A DNA stretch of 64,000 nucleotides from assembly GCA_045634085.1 (NCBI GenBank), contig JAZQZM010000086.1, forward strand, positions 1 through 64,000. Reading direction: 5' to 3'. The position numbers and the translations under genes are program-made. The notes below the pieces were generated by a model. That model saw nothing but the letters and a program-made list of their open reading frames with translations, had not been told where the DNA came from and did not search any database. Origin of the DNA: HGM04593 sp045634085. GTDB lineage: Bacteria > Bacteroidota > Bacteroidia > Bacteroidales > Bacteroidaceae. Shown here in pieces: positions 9,435-17,681 of this stretch (position 1 is the first letter of the stretch; every line of letters starts with the position of its first letter).

Positions 9435-9797
9435 CTATCTTATATCTTTTTCTAATAGTTCCTTCAATTGTTTCAAAGCCTCTTTCGATGCTGTGACAGT
9501 GTGGTTGAATGATGCAACATCAGACAATGTCAGTTTCTGCTTAGGAATATTGATGTAATAAATATATGCACGGTTAATGATAAGGCTTTTTCCAATACGG
9601 ATGAAGATGTTGCCGTCGCTGCCTAGCTGTGACGATATCATCTTCTCTATTTGTCCCAGCTGATACGACAGCATACGCACCTCATTGTCCGTTTGCACAA
9701 GAGTCGAATAATTGCCGTCCGACAGAATGTAGACAATCTTCTCCGGCGCAATACGGACCAGGTCATTTGACGTTGATATTATCAGTTCCTTCTTCAT
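9435..9797 (-). CDS. Stand-alone LytTR DNA-binding regulator
   Basis: This 120-aa protein is essentially a single LytTR domain: IVYILSDGNYSTLVQTDNEVRML near the start, then FIRIGKSLIINRAYIYYIN and a helical tail. LytTR domains bind direct repeats and regulate transcription, usually under a response-regulator receiver; here there is no receiver. I chose the ATG at 9797 (MKKELIIS) because the longer frame adds 44 residues unlike the family. It is the first gene of a two-gene operon with the membrane protein downstream, which probably relays or responds to its activity, as in LytTR/membrane-inhibitor pairs. That parallel is inference. Confidence 0.85.
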   Translation of the reverse strand: MKKELIISTSNDLVRIAPEKIVYILSDGNYSTLVQTDNEVRMLSYQLGQIEKMISSQLGSDGNIFIRIGKSLIINRAYIYYINIPKQKLTLSDVASFNHTVTASKEALKQLKELLEKDIR

Positions 9798-9943
9798 TTG
9801 AAAAATTTTCTGAACAAATATATATGCTTTTGTCCGCATGGCAAAACCCCACATGCTGTAATGTACGAAATTGCTGCTTGAATGTATGAAATTGCATAAG
9901 CGGTCGTTTCTCTTGCATGGCTTGGACATTCAGAGATTTTTAC

Positions 9944-9952
9944 TATCTTCGC
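9944..9952 (+). promoter_or_regulatory. -7 promoter element for the PhnA-like gene
   Basis: TATCTTCGC matches the Bacteroidota -7 consensus. It sits 25 bases before the start codon, with CTTGG about 20 bases upstream as a weak -33 element. Confidence 0.65.
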
Positions 9953-9976
9953 ATAAACCTTTAAAACACAAAAATA

Positions 9977-10306
9977 ATGACTGACATTCCAAAATGCCCC
10001 AAGTGTAACAGTGAATACACCTATTTCGATGGTATGCTTTATGTGTGCCCTGATTGTGCCCATGAGTTCAGTGCCGATGATACAGTAGAGGAGACCCCTG
10101 ATGTTGCAAAGGACAGCAACGGTGCAGAGTTGTTCGACGGCGATGCTGTGACTGTAATAAAGGACCTTAAAGTGAAAGGTTCGTCAATGGTAATCAAGCG
10201 CGGAACAAAGGTAAAGAGCATCCGCCTCACCGAGAACCCCGAGGAGGTTGACTGCAAGATTGACGGCAGCAGCATTGTGCTAAAGACCTGTTTCTTGAAG
10301 AAGTAA
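9977..10306 (+). CDS. yjdM: PhnA/YjdM-family zinc-ribbon protein
   Basis: The 109-aa protein has an N-terminal zinc ribbon with CPKC and CPDC knuckles (residues about 7-30). A small beta-rich domain follows, carrying the family signature DGDAVTVIKDLKVKGSS. This is the full length and order of the PhnA/YjdM family. The old link to alkylphosphonate use is weak, and the biochemical role is unsettled. The HD-type hydrolase gene follows after 35 bases and is probably co-transcribed. Confidence 0.92.
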   Translation: MTDIPKCPKCNSEYTYFDGMLYVCPDCAHEFSADDTVEETPDVAKDSNGAELFDGDAVTVIKDLKVKGSSMVIKRGTKVKSIRLTENPEEVDCKIDGSSIVLKTCFLKK

Positions 10307-10341
10307 GATTTTAGCATAAAACGCCTTGTGAAAGAGTGTGA

Positions 10342-10854
10342 ATGCAACAGAATATTGACTCACTAATAGAAAAGGTAAAGCAATTCTCAGCAGATGGTTG
10401 GGTGCTTGGTGTGTGCCATGGTGTTTCTCACTGGGAGAGGGTGGAACGCAATGGCTTATTATTGGCAACCGATGAAGTAAACAAAACCGTAGTACAACTA
10501 TTTGCTTATCTGCATGACAAATGGCGACTTGATGATGGAGAGGATATTGATCATGGTATGAGAGCATCGGAAAACTTACTGCAATTACGTGAAACTTTAC
10601 TTCGGTGGCTCACGGACGAGGAGTTTGAGTTGCTTCGCAAGGCCTGTGAACTGCACACTGTTTGTCACAGTACAGGTAATCCCACAATTGACGCCTGTTT
10701 TGATGCCGACAGGCTCGACCTTATGCGCGTTGGCATAACGCCCGACCCAAAGAAGATGGCAACCGAACGTGGTGCGTTATACGCTGCAAACATGGGACAG
10801 TTCTATGCCGACACCGGTACAAGGGAGGGGGATTACTTTTTTGACGAAGAGTAA
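10342..10854 (+). CDS. HD-superfamily metal-dependent hydrolase
   Basis: The 170-aa protein shows the conserved order of a small HD-domain family: HGVSHWERVERNG (first His), FAYLHD (the HD pair), ELLRKACELHT (fourth His), then CFDADRLDLMRVGI with the final Asp. Such proteins are metal-dependent phosphohydrolases; the substrate of this branch is not known to me. It lies downstream of the PhnA-like gene and is closed by a strong terminator. Confidence 0.82.
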   Translation: MQQNIDSLIEKVKQFSADGWVLGVCHGVSHWERVERNGLLLATDEVNKTVVQLFAYLHDKWRLDDGEDIDHGMRASENLLQLRETLLRWLTDEEFELLRKACELHTVCHSTGNPTIDACFDADRLDLMRVGITPDPKKMATERGALYAANMGQFYADTGTREGDYFFDEE

Positions 10855-10887
10855 TACTAATTATAAAACTTACAACTAATAATAATT

Positions 10888-10934
10888 AACAGGACAACAG
10901 GTCAAGATAAGCAGACCTGTTGTCCTGTTTTTTT
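10888..10934 (+). terminator. Rho-independent terminator after the HD hydrolase
   Basis: AACAGGACAACAGGT and ACCTGTTGTCCTGTT form a 15-bp stem with a 12-base loop, followed by a run of seven T residues. Confidence 0.95.
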
Positions 10935-10988
10935 AGCACCATGGTGTTAAAGTAAACAAAATGATTTGTATTTTCCCGTGATAAACTA

Positions 10989-11019
10989 TTGACAAGGGCT
11001 GTTTGAGGTTGTATATTTG
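10989..11019 (+). promoter_or_regulatory. Putative promoter of the DUF5675 gene
   Basis: TTGAC at 10989 and TATATTTG at 11012-11019 are 18 bases apart and fit the Bacteroidota pattern. The start codon is about 100 bases further on. Confidence 0.5.
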
Positions 11020-11125
11020 TGATATAAGAAAGTGGTAAATCAGCAACCTCGTCGCGGAAATCATACTTTTAGAGCCACATGTTAATTACGACAGTGCTAA
11101 GATTGCAAACAGTGATAAAGCTATT

Positions 11126-11449
11126 ATGTACGGAACGTATAATATCATTTCCAAAGCCGAACTTGAAAAGAGGATCAATAAACATCGAAGGGAAAGGGGA
11201 GAAAAGGATGTAAATCTTAAATTTGATTGGTATGTAGATAATGTTCCGGGACGCAGTGGAATTGCCATTCATGGTGGTAGAAATGGAGATAACACCTCGG
11301 GTTGTCTATTGCCTGGTGATACTCTTGAATACAAGGAAGATATTCAAGATTATACAATAAAAAACACTACGTTAAAAAAGAATGAACTTTTTAATTTCTT
11401 CAACCAATATGGAAAACAAGGAATTAAGATAAATATTGGTTTCAAATAA
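11126..11449 (+). CDS. DUF5675-family protein, probably lacking its N-terminal part
   Basis: The core VPGRSGIAIHGGRNGDNTSGC followed by LLPG matches the conserved centre of DUF5675 (usual pattern: GI-x-IH-x-G, a few residues, D/N-T-x-GC). The conserved C-terminal block ending in the last strand is also present. Family members usually have an extra N-terminal block before the GTY motif; here MYGTYNII is almost at the start. The reading frame stays open back to 11039 without an ATG, giving a further 29 codons with no good start. The gene may therefore be truncated at its 5' end or use a distant start. It is AT-rich compared with its neighbours, as is the following lipoprotein gene, 7 bases away. 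The function is unknown. Confidence 0.6.
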   Translation: MYGTYNIISKAELEKRINKHRRERGEKDVNLKFDWYVDNVPGRSGIAIHGGRNGDNTSGCLLPGDTLEYKEDIQDYTIKNTTLKKNELFNFFNQYGKQGIKINIGFK

Positions 11450-11456
11450 TAAATAT

Positions 11457-12248
11457 ATGGGTAGAACTTTAATAGCCGGAACGTCGCTTTACATCTTTGT
11501 TCTTATTTTATTTTCTTGTAGTGACAAGAAAATAGAAACAACCTCAATATGCTCATCAGAGGTTGTTACTTTATACGGAACAACTTTCTTGAAAGGTAAA
11601 GTCTCCTCAATTGTTTATGATGATGAACAAGGGTATGATTCAACTTTGTTCGTGTACAACGACAAGCAACAGCTCGTAAAGACTGTTTTTTACTCGAACG
11701 GAGAGGAGGATGGTTACTGTGGATATGACTATAATAGTTCAAATAGAATAGACTTGCATTATTGCGACAGTAACAAAAAGGAGATGTCTTATAGTATTGT
11801 TGAATTTGATGACAATAAAAATGTAACTCTGTATAGGGATTATGGTTATATATATTCCGATACAACAAAAATGCTCTTGTTATATATGATGCAGAGTTCT
11901 TATAATGAAAACAATCGATTGGACAATGCATTTGAATATCATTGCGATGGAATACCTCCATACAAATACCATTACAGTTACAATTATGATGGAACGGAAA
12001 CAGAGGAGTGTTGTTTGGCGGTCACTGGCGATATTTACACAATCACAAAAAGAAAAAGGGATAAAAATGGAAATATCATAGAAGAGAGAGAGAATTTTCC
12101 AAGCGATACCAACGACTGGACAAACATAAAAGTAGAATACAAATACGATGAAAAAGGCAATTGGATAGAGCGCAGAATTATAGATGAGAATCCGGAAAGT
12201 TACCGTAACAGATACTCAAAAAGAAGAATATACTACATGGATGAATAG
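11457..12248 (+). CDS. Lipoprotein with YD-repeat-like strands
   Basis: I chose the ATG at 11457 because it avoids overlap with the preceding gene and gives a clean lipoprotein signal, MGRTLIAGTSLYIFVLILFSC. The 263-aa product is rich in Tyr, Asp and Asn. It contains short repeated strand motifs such as YDEKGNWIERRI, NNRLDNAFEY and DKNGNIIEER, similar to YD/RHS-type repeats, and probably forms an extended beta structure on the cell surface. It is AT-rich and lies 7 bases after the DUF5675 gene, so the two form one unit. No function can be assigned. Confidence 0.72.
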   Translation: MGRTLIAGTSLYIFVLILFSCSDKKIETTSICSSEVVTLYGTTFLKGKVSSIVYDDEQGYDSTLFVYNDKQQLVKTVFYSNGEEDGYCGYDYNSSNRIDLHYCDSNKKEMSYSIVEFDDNKNVTLYRDYGYIYSDTTKMLLLYMMQSSYNENNRLDNAFEYHCDGIPPYKYHYSYNYDGTETEECCLAVTGDIYTITKRKRDKNGNIIEERENFPSDTNDWTNIKVEYKYDEKGNWIERRIIDENPESYRNRYSKRRIYYMDE

Positions 12249-12337
12249 TATTTCTCATCTTTTACAGTCAAGTATGTTTCTCTATAATATTTTGAATATA
12301 GTAACTTTGATTTAACAAAAAATAGGCAATTTATTTC

Positions 12338-12367
12338 TTTGAAAATGTGAAAGGTTGTTATCTTCGC
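12338..12367 (+). promoter_or_regulatory. Promoter of the exported nitroreductase
   Basis: TTTG at 12338-12341 and TATCTTCGC at 12359-12367 are 17 bases apart, and the start codon follows 32 bases later. Confidence 0.75.
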
Positions 12368-12399
12368 AAGGTAGATAAATTGTATAAATTTTAACGCGT

Positions 12400-13074
12400 A
12401 TGAAATTGTTCAATACTTTGGCTTGCGGATTGTCGTTGGTGGCAGCCGTGGCATGTTGCGGTACTGCAGCCGACCAGAATAACTGTAACGGTGGCGAGTG
12501 TGCTGCCAAGTGTACAAAAAACGAGTGTATGGAAAAGTGTGAATTCCAGAAGAATGCGGCTGTCGAGAACATAATGTCGCGTCGCAGTATTAGGAATTAC
12601 AAGCAGCAGGCTGTGCCTCGCGAGGTGTTGAACCAGATTATGGAGTGTGGCGTATATGCCCCCAATGCAATGAACCGCCAGTCGTGGGAGGTGCGCGTGG
12701 TGGAGAATCCCGAGTTGCAGAATGAGATTAAGGTTCTGATGGCAACAGTTGGCGGCGAGCGTGCGGCGGGCTGTTTCTACAACGCCCCGGTGTGGGTGTT
12801 CATTGCCCGTGACAAGGGTTATGATTTCTCTGCATACGACTGTGGCCTGATGGCTGAGAATATGATGCTTGCAGCCAATGCTCTTGGTGTAGGTACTGTT
12901 TGCCTGGGTAGCCCAGTGCGTTATATACTATTGGCCGAGGGTAACGAGCAGGTTTTGTCAAAGCTTGGTTTCAGTGAGGGATATGAACTCTCTTTGTGTA
13001 TTTCAATGGGTTACCCCGATGAGACCCCCGAGGCTAAGCCACGTGATTTGAGTAAGGTTAAGTTTGTCGATTAA
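12400..13074 (+). CDS. Exported nitroreductase-family protein with Cys-rich linker
   Basis: Residues 1-20 (MKLFNTLACGLSLVAAVACC) form a lipoprotein-like signal. From about residue 57 the sequence is a nitroreductase domain: SRRSIRNYK (FMN phosphate binding), CGVYAPNAMNRQSWEV, and AENMMLAANALGVGTVCLGS. These are FMN-dependent NAD(P)H oxidoreductases. Between signal and domain lies a short segment with five cysteines (29, 34, 38, 43, 47) spaced 4-3-4-3, which could bind a metal or cluster. Location outside the cytoplasm is unusual for an enzyme that normally uses NAD(P)H. The gene stands alone between its own promoter and terminator. Confidence 0.85.
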   Translation: MKLFNTLACGLSLVAAVACCGTAADQNNCNGGECAAKCTKNECMEKCEFQKNAAVENIMSRRSIRNYKQQAVPREVLNQIMECGVYAPNAMNRQSWEVRVVENPELQNEIKVLMATVGGERAAGCFYNAPVWVFIARDKGYDFSAYDCGLMAENMMLAANALGVGTVCLGSPVRYILLAEGNEQVLSKLGFSEGYELSLCISMGYPDETPEAKPRDLSKVKFVD

Positions 13075-13078
13075 ATAT

Positions 13079-13132
13079 GATACTAATAACGGGGACAGTC
13101 ATTGGTTGTCCCCGTTATTAGTATCTGTTTTT
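13079..13132. terminator. Bidirectional terminator, nitroreductase / aldehyde dehydrogenase
   Basis: A 19-bp perfect stem (arms 13079-13097 and 13107-13125) with a 9-base loop is followed by TGTTTTTT. It separates two convergent genes. Confidence 0.93.
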
Positions 13133-14514
13133 TATAGCATCTTCTTCACCAGATTGAACATTCTGTAGGGCATGTAGCGTATTGGGAGGTCGAGCCAGGT
13201 TGGTGTGGTTACTACTGAACGCTGGTGCGAGAATGCGTCGAAACTCTGTTTGCCGTGGTAGTGTCCCATGCCCGAGTTCCCTACGCCGCCGAACGGCATG
13301 TTTTCGTTAGCAATGTGCATTATGGTGTCGTTTATGCATGAACCGCCGGCCGAGGTGCGGCGTATGAACTCCTTACCGTCACTCTCCTTGCCAAAGTAAT
13401 AAAGGGCAAGAGGCTTCTCTCTCTTGCGCACGAACTCAAGTGCCTCGCTGCGTTCGTTGAACGGTATCATTGGCAGTACCGGGCCGAAGATTTCTTCCTG
13501 CATTACTGGCGAGTCAATCTTCACATCCTTGAGCAGTGTTGGTTCTATGTAGCGTTCCTTGGCATCGGTCCAGCCACCAAGGGCAATGTTGCCCTCCTTT
13601 ATGTAGCCGCTTACACGCTTGAATGCATCGTCGTTGACAAGGCGTACATAGTGGCGGCTCGCCTTTACATCCCTGCCGTGCATCTTCTCAAGTTCCTTGC
13701 GGAACGCTTCCACAAACTCGTTCTCGCGGCTGCGGTGTATGAGCAGATAATCGGGGGCAATGCATGTCTGTCCGGCATTGATTGTCTTGCCCCATGCTAT
13801 GCGGCGTGCGGCTACGGTTATGTCGGCATCCTTGTCCACAATGCATGGGCTCTTTCCGCCAAGTTCAAGTACTACAGGTGTCAGGTGTTTGGCTGCAGCA
13901 GCCATTACCTTGCGGCCAAGTGAAGGGCTACCGGTGAAGAATATGATATCGAAACGTTCCTCAAGCAGCGCGCTGTTGACATCGCGGTTGCCCTGTACCA
14001 CAGCGATGTAACGCCTGTCGAATGTCGATGATATCATCTCTTCAATGACGCGTGACACGTTTGGCGTGTAGGGCGACGGTTTCAGTATTGCTGTACAGCC
14101 CGATGATATTGCACCGATCAACGGGTTCAGCAACAATTGTACAGGGTAGTTCCAAGGCGATATTATAAGTGAACAGCCCAATGGCTCACTTACCGTGTGG
14201 CAGCGCGACGGCATCATCTTCAACGGGGTAGTGACGCTGCGGCGCTTCATCCAGTGTCTCAGGTTTTTCAGGTGGTTCCTTATCTCTCCGTTTACAATAC
14301 TAAGTTCGGTGATTATTGCCTCCTCGGTCGATTTATGCAGGTCTTTCCACAATGCTTCGCATAGCGGCTTTTCCCATCCCCTCAGTGCCTGCTGCAGTTT
14401 CCCTAGTTGCTGCTTGCGGAACTTGCGGTCCAACGTGATGTCGCTTGCAAAGTAACGGCGCTGATCTTCAATAATGCCTTTTATTTCGTTTATGGGAGTA
14501 TTTGTGATTTTCAT
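13132..14514 (-). CDS. Class 3-type aldehyde dehydrogenase
   Basis: The 460-aa protein has the compact ALDH3 architecture with a C-terminal hydrophobic tail. Visible motifs are ISPWNYPVQLLLNPLIGAI (substrate channel), FFTGSPSLGRKVM (NAD binding), the general base in LELGGKSP and the catalytic cysteine in NAGQTCIAPDYLL. It oxidises medium- or long-chain aldehydes to acids with NAD(P). It lies 75 bases downstream of a short-chain dehydrogenase on the same strand; together they could convert an alcohol to an acid by way of an aldehyde. Such ALDH3 enzymes often act on lipid-derived aldehydes. Confidence 0.93.
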   Translation of the reverse strand: MKITNTPINEIKGIIEDQRRYFASDITLDRKFRKQQLGKLQQALRGWEKPLCEALWKDLHKSTEEAIITELSIVNGEIRNHLKNLRHWMKRRSVTTPLKMMPSRCHTVSEPLGCSLIISPWNYPVQLLLNPLIGAISSGCTAILKPSPYTPNVSRVIEEMISSTFDRRYIAVVQGNRDVNSALLEERFDIIFFTGSPSLGRKVMAAAAKHLTPVVLELGGKSPCIVDKDADITVAARRIAWGKTINAGQTCIAPDYLLIHRSRENEFVEAFRKELEKMHGRDVKASRHYVRLVNDDAFKRVSGYIKEGNIALGGWTDAKERYIEPTLLKDVKIDSPVMQEEIFGPVLPMIPFNERSEALEFVRKREKPLALYYFGKESDGKEFIRRTSAGGSCINDTIMHIANENMPFGGVGNSGMGHYHGKQSFDAFSHQRSVVTTPTWLDLPIRYMPYRMFNLVKKML

Positions 14515-14589
14515 CTCTGTGTCTTGTGTATTTAGTCGTCACAACGAATGTGTTGTACGGTTTGTGTTAGCAAGGAATGGCAAACAGTA

Positions 14590-15399
14590 TTACTTGCGTC
14601 CTTTGAAGTTGTCCATGGCATGAAATATGCCGACAACCTCGCCGAATATGTAGTCGAAGAGTGCTGTAGGCAGTACAGCCTGGCAGAAACGAATGAAATG
14701 GTAACCGAACGGTATTCCCTTGAAGTTCCTGTTATTCTCTATTGCTTTCAATATCTTGCGCGATGTGGGCTCCGGCTCAAGTATGGGGAACAGACGTGAC
14801 TGCACGCCGTTGAACATTCCTGTGTTGATGAAGTAGGGCGCTATGGTTGTAAAGCGCACCTTGCTTTTCATCTGCTTGAGCTCAATGCGCACGCTGTCAC
14901 TCCAGCCTATGACTGCCCATTTGCTCGCTGCGTATACCGACATCCTGGGGTTTGAAATCATACCGCCAGCCGATGCGATGTTGCATATGTGACCATGGTT
15001 GCGTTCTATCATTCCGGGGAGGAACTGCCTTGCAATGACCATCGGGGCAACAGAGTTTATCCTCATGGTGCGTTCAATGTCGTTTAAGCTCTGCTTGTCG
15101 AACGTGTCATTGTTTGCAATAATGCCTGCGCAGTTGATGACAATGTCTATATTGCCGCACTCATTTATGGTTGTGGCTGCAGTTTCAGTGACTTGACTGT
15201 TGTCCGATACATCGACCTTGTAGCCCTTAACATTCCCGATGTTCCTGAACTCCTCAACAGTAGAGGCAATGCTTGCTTCGTTTATATCCCATATTACAAG
15301 GCATCTTGCTCCTTTTTCCAAGGCCATGCGACCCATAATGCGCCCTATTCCCGATGCTCCGCCGGTGATAAGTATGCAATTGTCTTTTATTTTGGTCAT
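14590..15399 (-). CDS. Short-chain dehydrogenase/reductase (classical SDR)
   Basis: Residues 11-18 are the cofactor motif TGGASGIG, INCAG lies near residue 88, and the catalytic YAASK lies near residue 155 with the Ser of NIASAGG before it. The 269-aa sequence with C-terminal FPILEPEPTSRKILKAIENN resembles the retinol-dehydrogenase-like SDR16C branch, which works on lipophilic alcohols and aldehydes. It precedes the aldehyde dehydrogenase gene on the same strand. Its promoter region has an inverted repeat around the -7 element. Confidence 0.92.
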   Translation of the reverse strand: MTKIKDNCILITGGASGIGRIMGRMALEKGARCLVIWDINEASIASTVEEFRNIGNVKGYKVDVSDNSQVTETAATTINECGNIDIVINCAGIIANNDTFDKQSLNDIERTMRINSVAPMVIARQFLPGMIERNHGHICNIASAGGMISNPRMSVYAASKWAVIGWSDSVRIELKQMKSKVRFTTIAPYFINTGMFNGVQSRLFPILEPEPTSRKILKAIENNRNFKGIPFGYHFIRFCQAVLPTALFDYIFGEVVGIFHAMDNFKGRK

Positions 15400-15433
15400 A
15401 ATTCTTTAATTATAGTGTATGTTTTCTCTTTTT

Positions 15434-15471
15434 TGTCCTTTTATGGGTGCAAATGTAGTACAAAAAGGACA
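15434..15471 (-). promoter_or_regulatory. SDR promoter with flanking inverted repeat (candidate operator)
   Basis: On the minus strand the -7 element TACATTTGC covers 15449-15457. It is enclosed by a 9-bp inverted repeat, TGTCCTTTT at 15434-15442 and AAAAGGACA at 15463-15471. This is a plausible binding site for a dimeric repressor. Confidence 0.5.
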
Positions 15472-15595
15472 TTCGGTTATACTATTTTTATAGTAATAAA
15501 TGTTAAACAGATGAACAAAGGAAAAGTTCATGCAAAATGCTGTTTTATTCAAATAATCCTGCTTGGATTTGAAAAACACAGCCTCATGCTTACGG

Positions 15596-16924
15596 TTATC
15601 TCACGGTCTTGTACGGCATTCCCTCAATACGTTCAAGCGGGTATTGTCCCTCAAGAAGGCCGCTTATCACAGTATCACGTGCACCGGCACTCTGGAAAGG
15701 ATACAGTTCGAATAGTGGCATCACCGATGCAAAGTGCTCCATAATCTCGGCCTGTATGCTCTCGTAGTTTCTCCAGTCGATATCCGTGGTAAAACAGTAG
15801 AACTGTATTGGCAATCCACTCTCCTGCGGTTCAAGCGTGCGCACCATTATCAGCATCTCCTTGCTTATGAGAGGGTGCTGTCTCAGATATATGTCGGCAT
15901 AGGCGCGGAAAAGCCCGGCGTTGGTATCGATGGTTCCGTTTACAAGCCCGTCGGGGTTGGCGGTGTTGCGTGTCTGGTTCTTCTGCTGCTGTTCAATCTT
16001 TTTTGCTATATATGATGCAAATTCGCCGTTCAGCCTCCTTACTCTGCACAGTATGTTGTCGTTGCATGGTTTTATGCAGTCGAGCTTAATGGTGTAGCCG
16101 CGGGCTATGCGGCGTCCGCCACTCTCACTCATGCCTCGCCAGTTTATGAAACTTGCGTTTATCAGTGAGTAGGGCGGTACGGTGGCTATGGTGTTGTCCC
16201 AGTTGCGTACCTTGACAATCGTAAGCGAAATGTCAATGACATTGCCGTTGATGCTTGTGCCCGGGACCTCAATCCAATCGCCCAGCCTCACCATGTCATT
16301 CTCGAGCAGCAGGAACCCGCCCACAAACCCCATGATGCTGTCCTTGCTTATGAGCATGAGCACTGCGGCGAATGCACCCAGTCCGCCAATGAGGTACACG
16401 GGCGACTTGCCGGTGATTATTGATATGACAATTATTGTAGCTATCAGGTAAAGGATAACCTTGCTTATCTGTATGAATCCCTTTATGGGTCTGTCGTGAT
16501 ATTTGCTGTTGGTGAATACTGATTCACCTACGGTGCTGAGCAGGGCATTCACTGCAACAACTATTGCAATGACAAAGTATATCCACACCACACGTTCAAT
16601 GTATGTAAAGAGTGTTCCCCGGCTTTCGAGCAGGAATGGCAACATGCTGTTGAGTATTATGGGCGGCACAATGTATGCCTGCTTGCGAAGCCTGCCTCCA
16701 AGTGTGAGTTTCTCAAGGAACAGGTAATGCTTGCGCCTGAGTATGCGCCCGGTCGAGAAATTAAGAATCCTGTAGACTATTTCGGCTATGGCGAACGTGA
16801 TTAGCAGGACAAGCAGAACGAGTATAATGGTATCAATCCTGCCCGCTATGCCTTCTGCTACGCCAAGCCTGGCAAGCAACCATCCAATTTTTTCCGAAAG
16901 AAAATCGGCAACCTCCTGTTTCAT
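15596..16924 (-). CDS. MscS-family mechanosensitive channel (YbdG-like)
   Basis: Several N-terminal membrane helices (for example IDTIILVLLVLLITFAIAEI and VWIYFVIAIVVAVNALLSTV) precede the pore-lining helix GGLGAFAAVLMLISKDSIMGF. The MscS beta domain then begins at GFLLLENDMVRLGDWIEVPG. The length of 442 aa and the late segment MVRTLEPQESGLPIQFYCFT are typical of the YbdG/MscM-like branch, which gates small conductances on osmotic downshock. The start is the ATG at 16924; an in-frame ATG 21 bases upstream is also possible. The gene lies upstream of the SDR gene on the same strand, but 196 bases and a separate promoter lie between them. Confidence 0.93.
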   Translation of the reverse strand: MKQEVADFLSEKIGWLLARLGVAEGIAGRIDTIILVLLVLLITFAIAEIVYRILNFSTGRILRRKHYLFLEKLTLGGRLRKQAYIVPPIILNSMLPFLLESRGTLFTYIERVVWIYFVIAIVVAVNALLSTVGESVFTNSKYHDRPIKGFIQISKVILYLIATIIVISIITGKSPVYLIGGLGAFAAVLMLISKDSIMGFVGGFLLLENDMVRLGDWIEVPGTSINGNVIDISLTIVKVRNWDNTIATVPPYSLINASFINWRGMSESGGRRIARGYTIKLDCIKPCNDNILCRVRRLNGEFASYIAKKIEQQQKNQTRNTANPDGLVNGTIDTNAGLFRAYADIYLRQHPLISKEMLIMVRTLEPQESGLPIQFYCFTTDIDWRNYESIQAEIMEHFASVMPLFELYPFQSAGARDTVISGLLEGQYPLERIEGMPYKTVR

Positions 16925-16965
16925 TTTTTTTTGCTTGTATAACAATCATGGTTACCGCTTTTCTT

Positions 16966-16997
16966 TTTGCAAGGAGTGTAAAAATGCTTATCTTCGC
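16966..16997 (+). promoter_or_regulatory. Promoter of the FlK-like thioesterase
   Basis: TTTG at 16966-16969 and TATCTTCGC at 16989-16997 are separated by exactly 19 bases, the best -33/-7 match in the window. It supports the ATG at 17023. Confidence 0.8.
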
Positions 16998-17022
16998 TAC
17001 CTGAACAAAAACAGTGAAAATT

Positions 17023-17394
17023 ATGCTTAAAGAGGGATTGGTTTATACAAGTAAGGTCATTGTGACATTGGATAACTGTGCTTCGGCTGTAGGCTCGGGT
17101 GGACTCAATGTGTTTGCTACACCGTCAATGGTTGCGCTAATGGAGAATGCAGCTATGAATGCCGTGGCTCCGTTTCTGCCACAGGGTGCTACGACTGTGG
17201 GCTCCGAGATAAACACAACGCACATAAAGCCTTCGGCACTCGGCGCTGAAATCAGCGCTACTGCAACACTCATATCGGTCGAGGGACGCAAACTGCTCTT
17301 TGACGTGGAGGCACGCGATGCCGCAGGTGTCATAGGCCGTGGAACACATGTACGCTTTATTGTGGACATAGAACGCTTCATGGCAAAACTGTGA
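17023..17394 (+). CDS. Hot-dog thioesterase, fluoroacetyl-CoA-thioesterase-like
   Basis: The 123-aa protein is a single hot-dog domain. The FlK-type catalytic triad pattern is visible: Thr in FATPSMVALMENAA, Glu in the same helix, and His in EINTTHIKPSALG. The closing strand GRGTHVRFIVD is typical of the family. Members hydrolyse small acyl-CoA thioesters; the actual substrate here is unknown. I chose ATG at 17023 rather than the in-frame GTG 9 bases earlier. The gene stands alone with its own promoter and terminator. Confidence 0.9.
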   Translation: MLKEGLVYTSKVIVTLDNCASAVGSGGLNVFATPSMVALMENAAMNAVAPFLPQGATTVGSEINTTHIKPSALGAEISATATLISVEGRKLLFDVEARDAAGVIGRGTHVRFIVDIERFMAKL

Positions 17395-17432
17395 ACCGTG
17401 TAGGGGGCTCCCAGACTTTGCAGGTGAACCGT

Positions 17433-17476
17433 AAAAACACAAAACGAAGGCTGTCAGCCTTCGTTTTGTGTTTTTT
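17433..17476 (+). terminator. Terminator after the thioesterase
   Basis: AAAAACACAAAACGAAGGC pairs with GCCTTCGTTTTGTGTTTTT around a 5-base loop. The T-rich right arm ends in TTTTTT. The following 200 bases up to 17681 hold no gene I can support. Confidence 0.9.
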
Positions 17477-17681
17477 AACATTTACAGCTGAACTATCAGC
17501 CATGTTACTATGTTCTATTATTGCAAGTCGCCCGCAGCGAGGCTGTAACACTCATTGTCACTCCCTGGCACGTTGTGAAACGGCGGACGATTCTAGCATA
17601 GTAGTTTTGTCGTGTTTTATTTTGTGTTTGTGTTTAGGTTGTCTCCTGATGTGAATCATGGGGCAACCGCTTTTTTGAAAA

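Noticed and set aside
17391..17654. Plus-strand open frame after the thioesterase
   Set aside because: It reads through the terminator hairpin and shows no family, signal or conserved composition.
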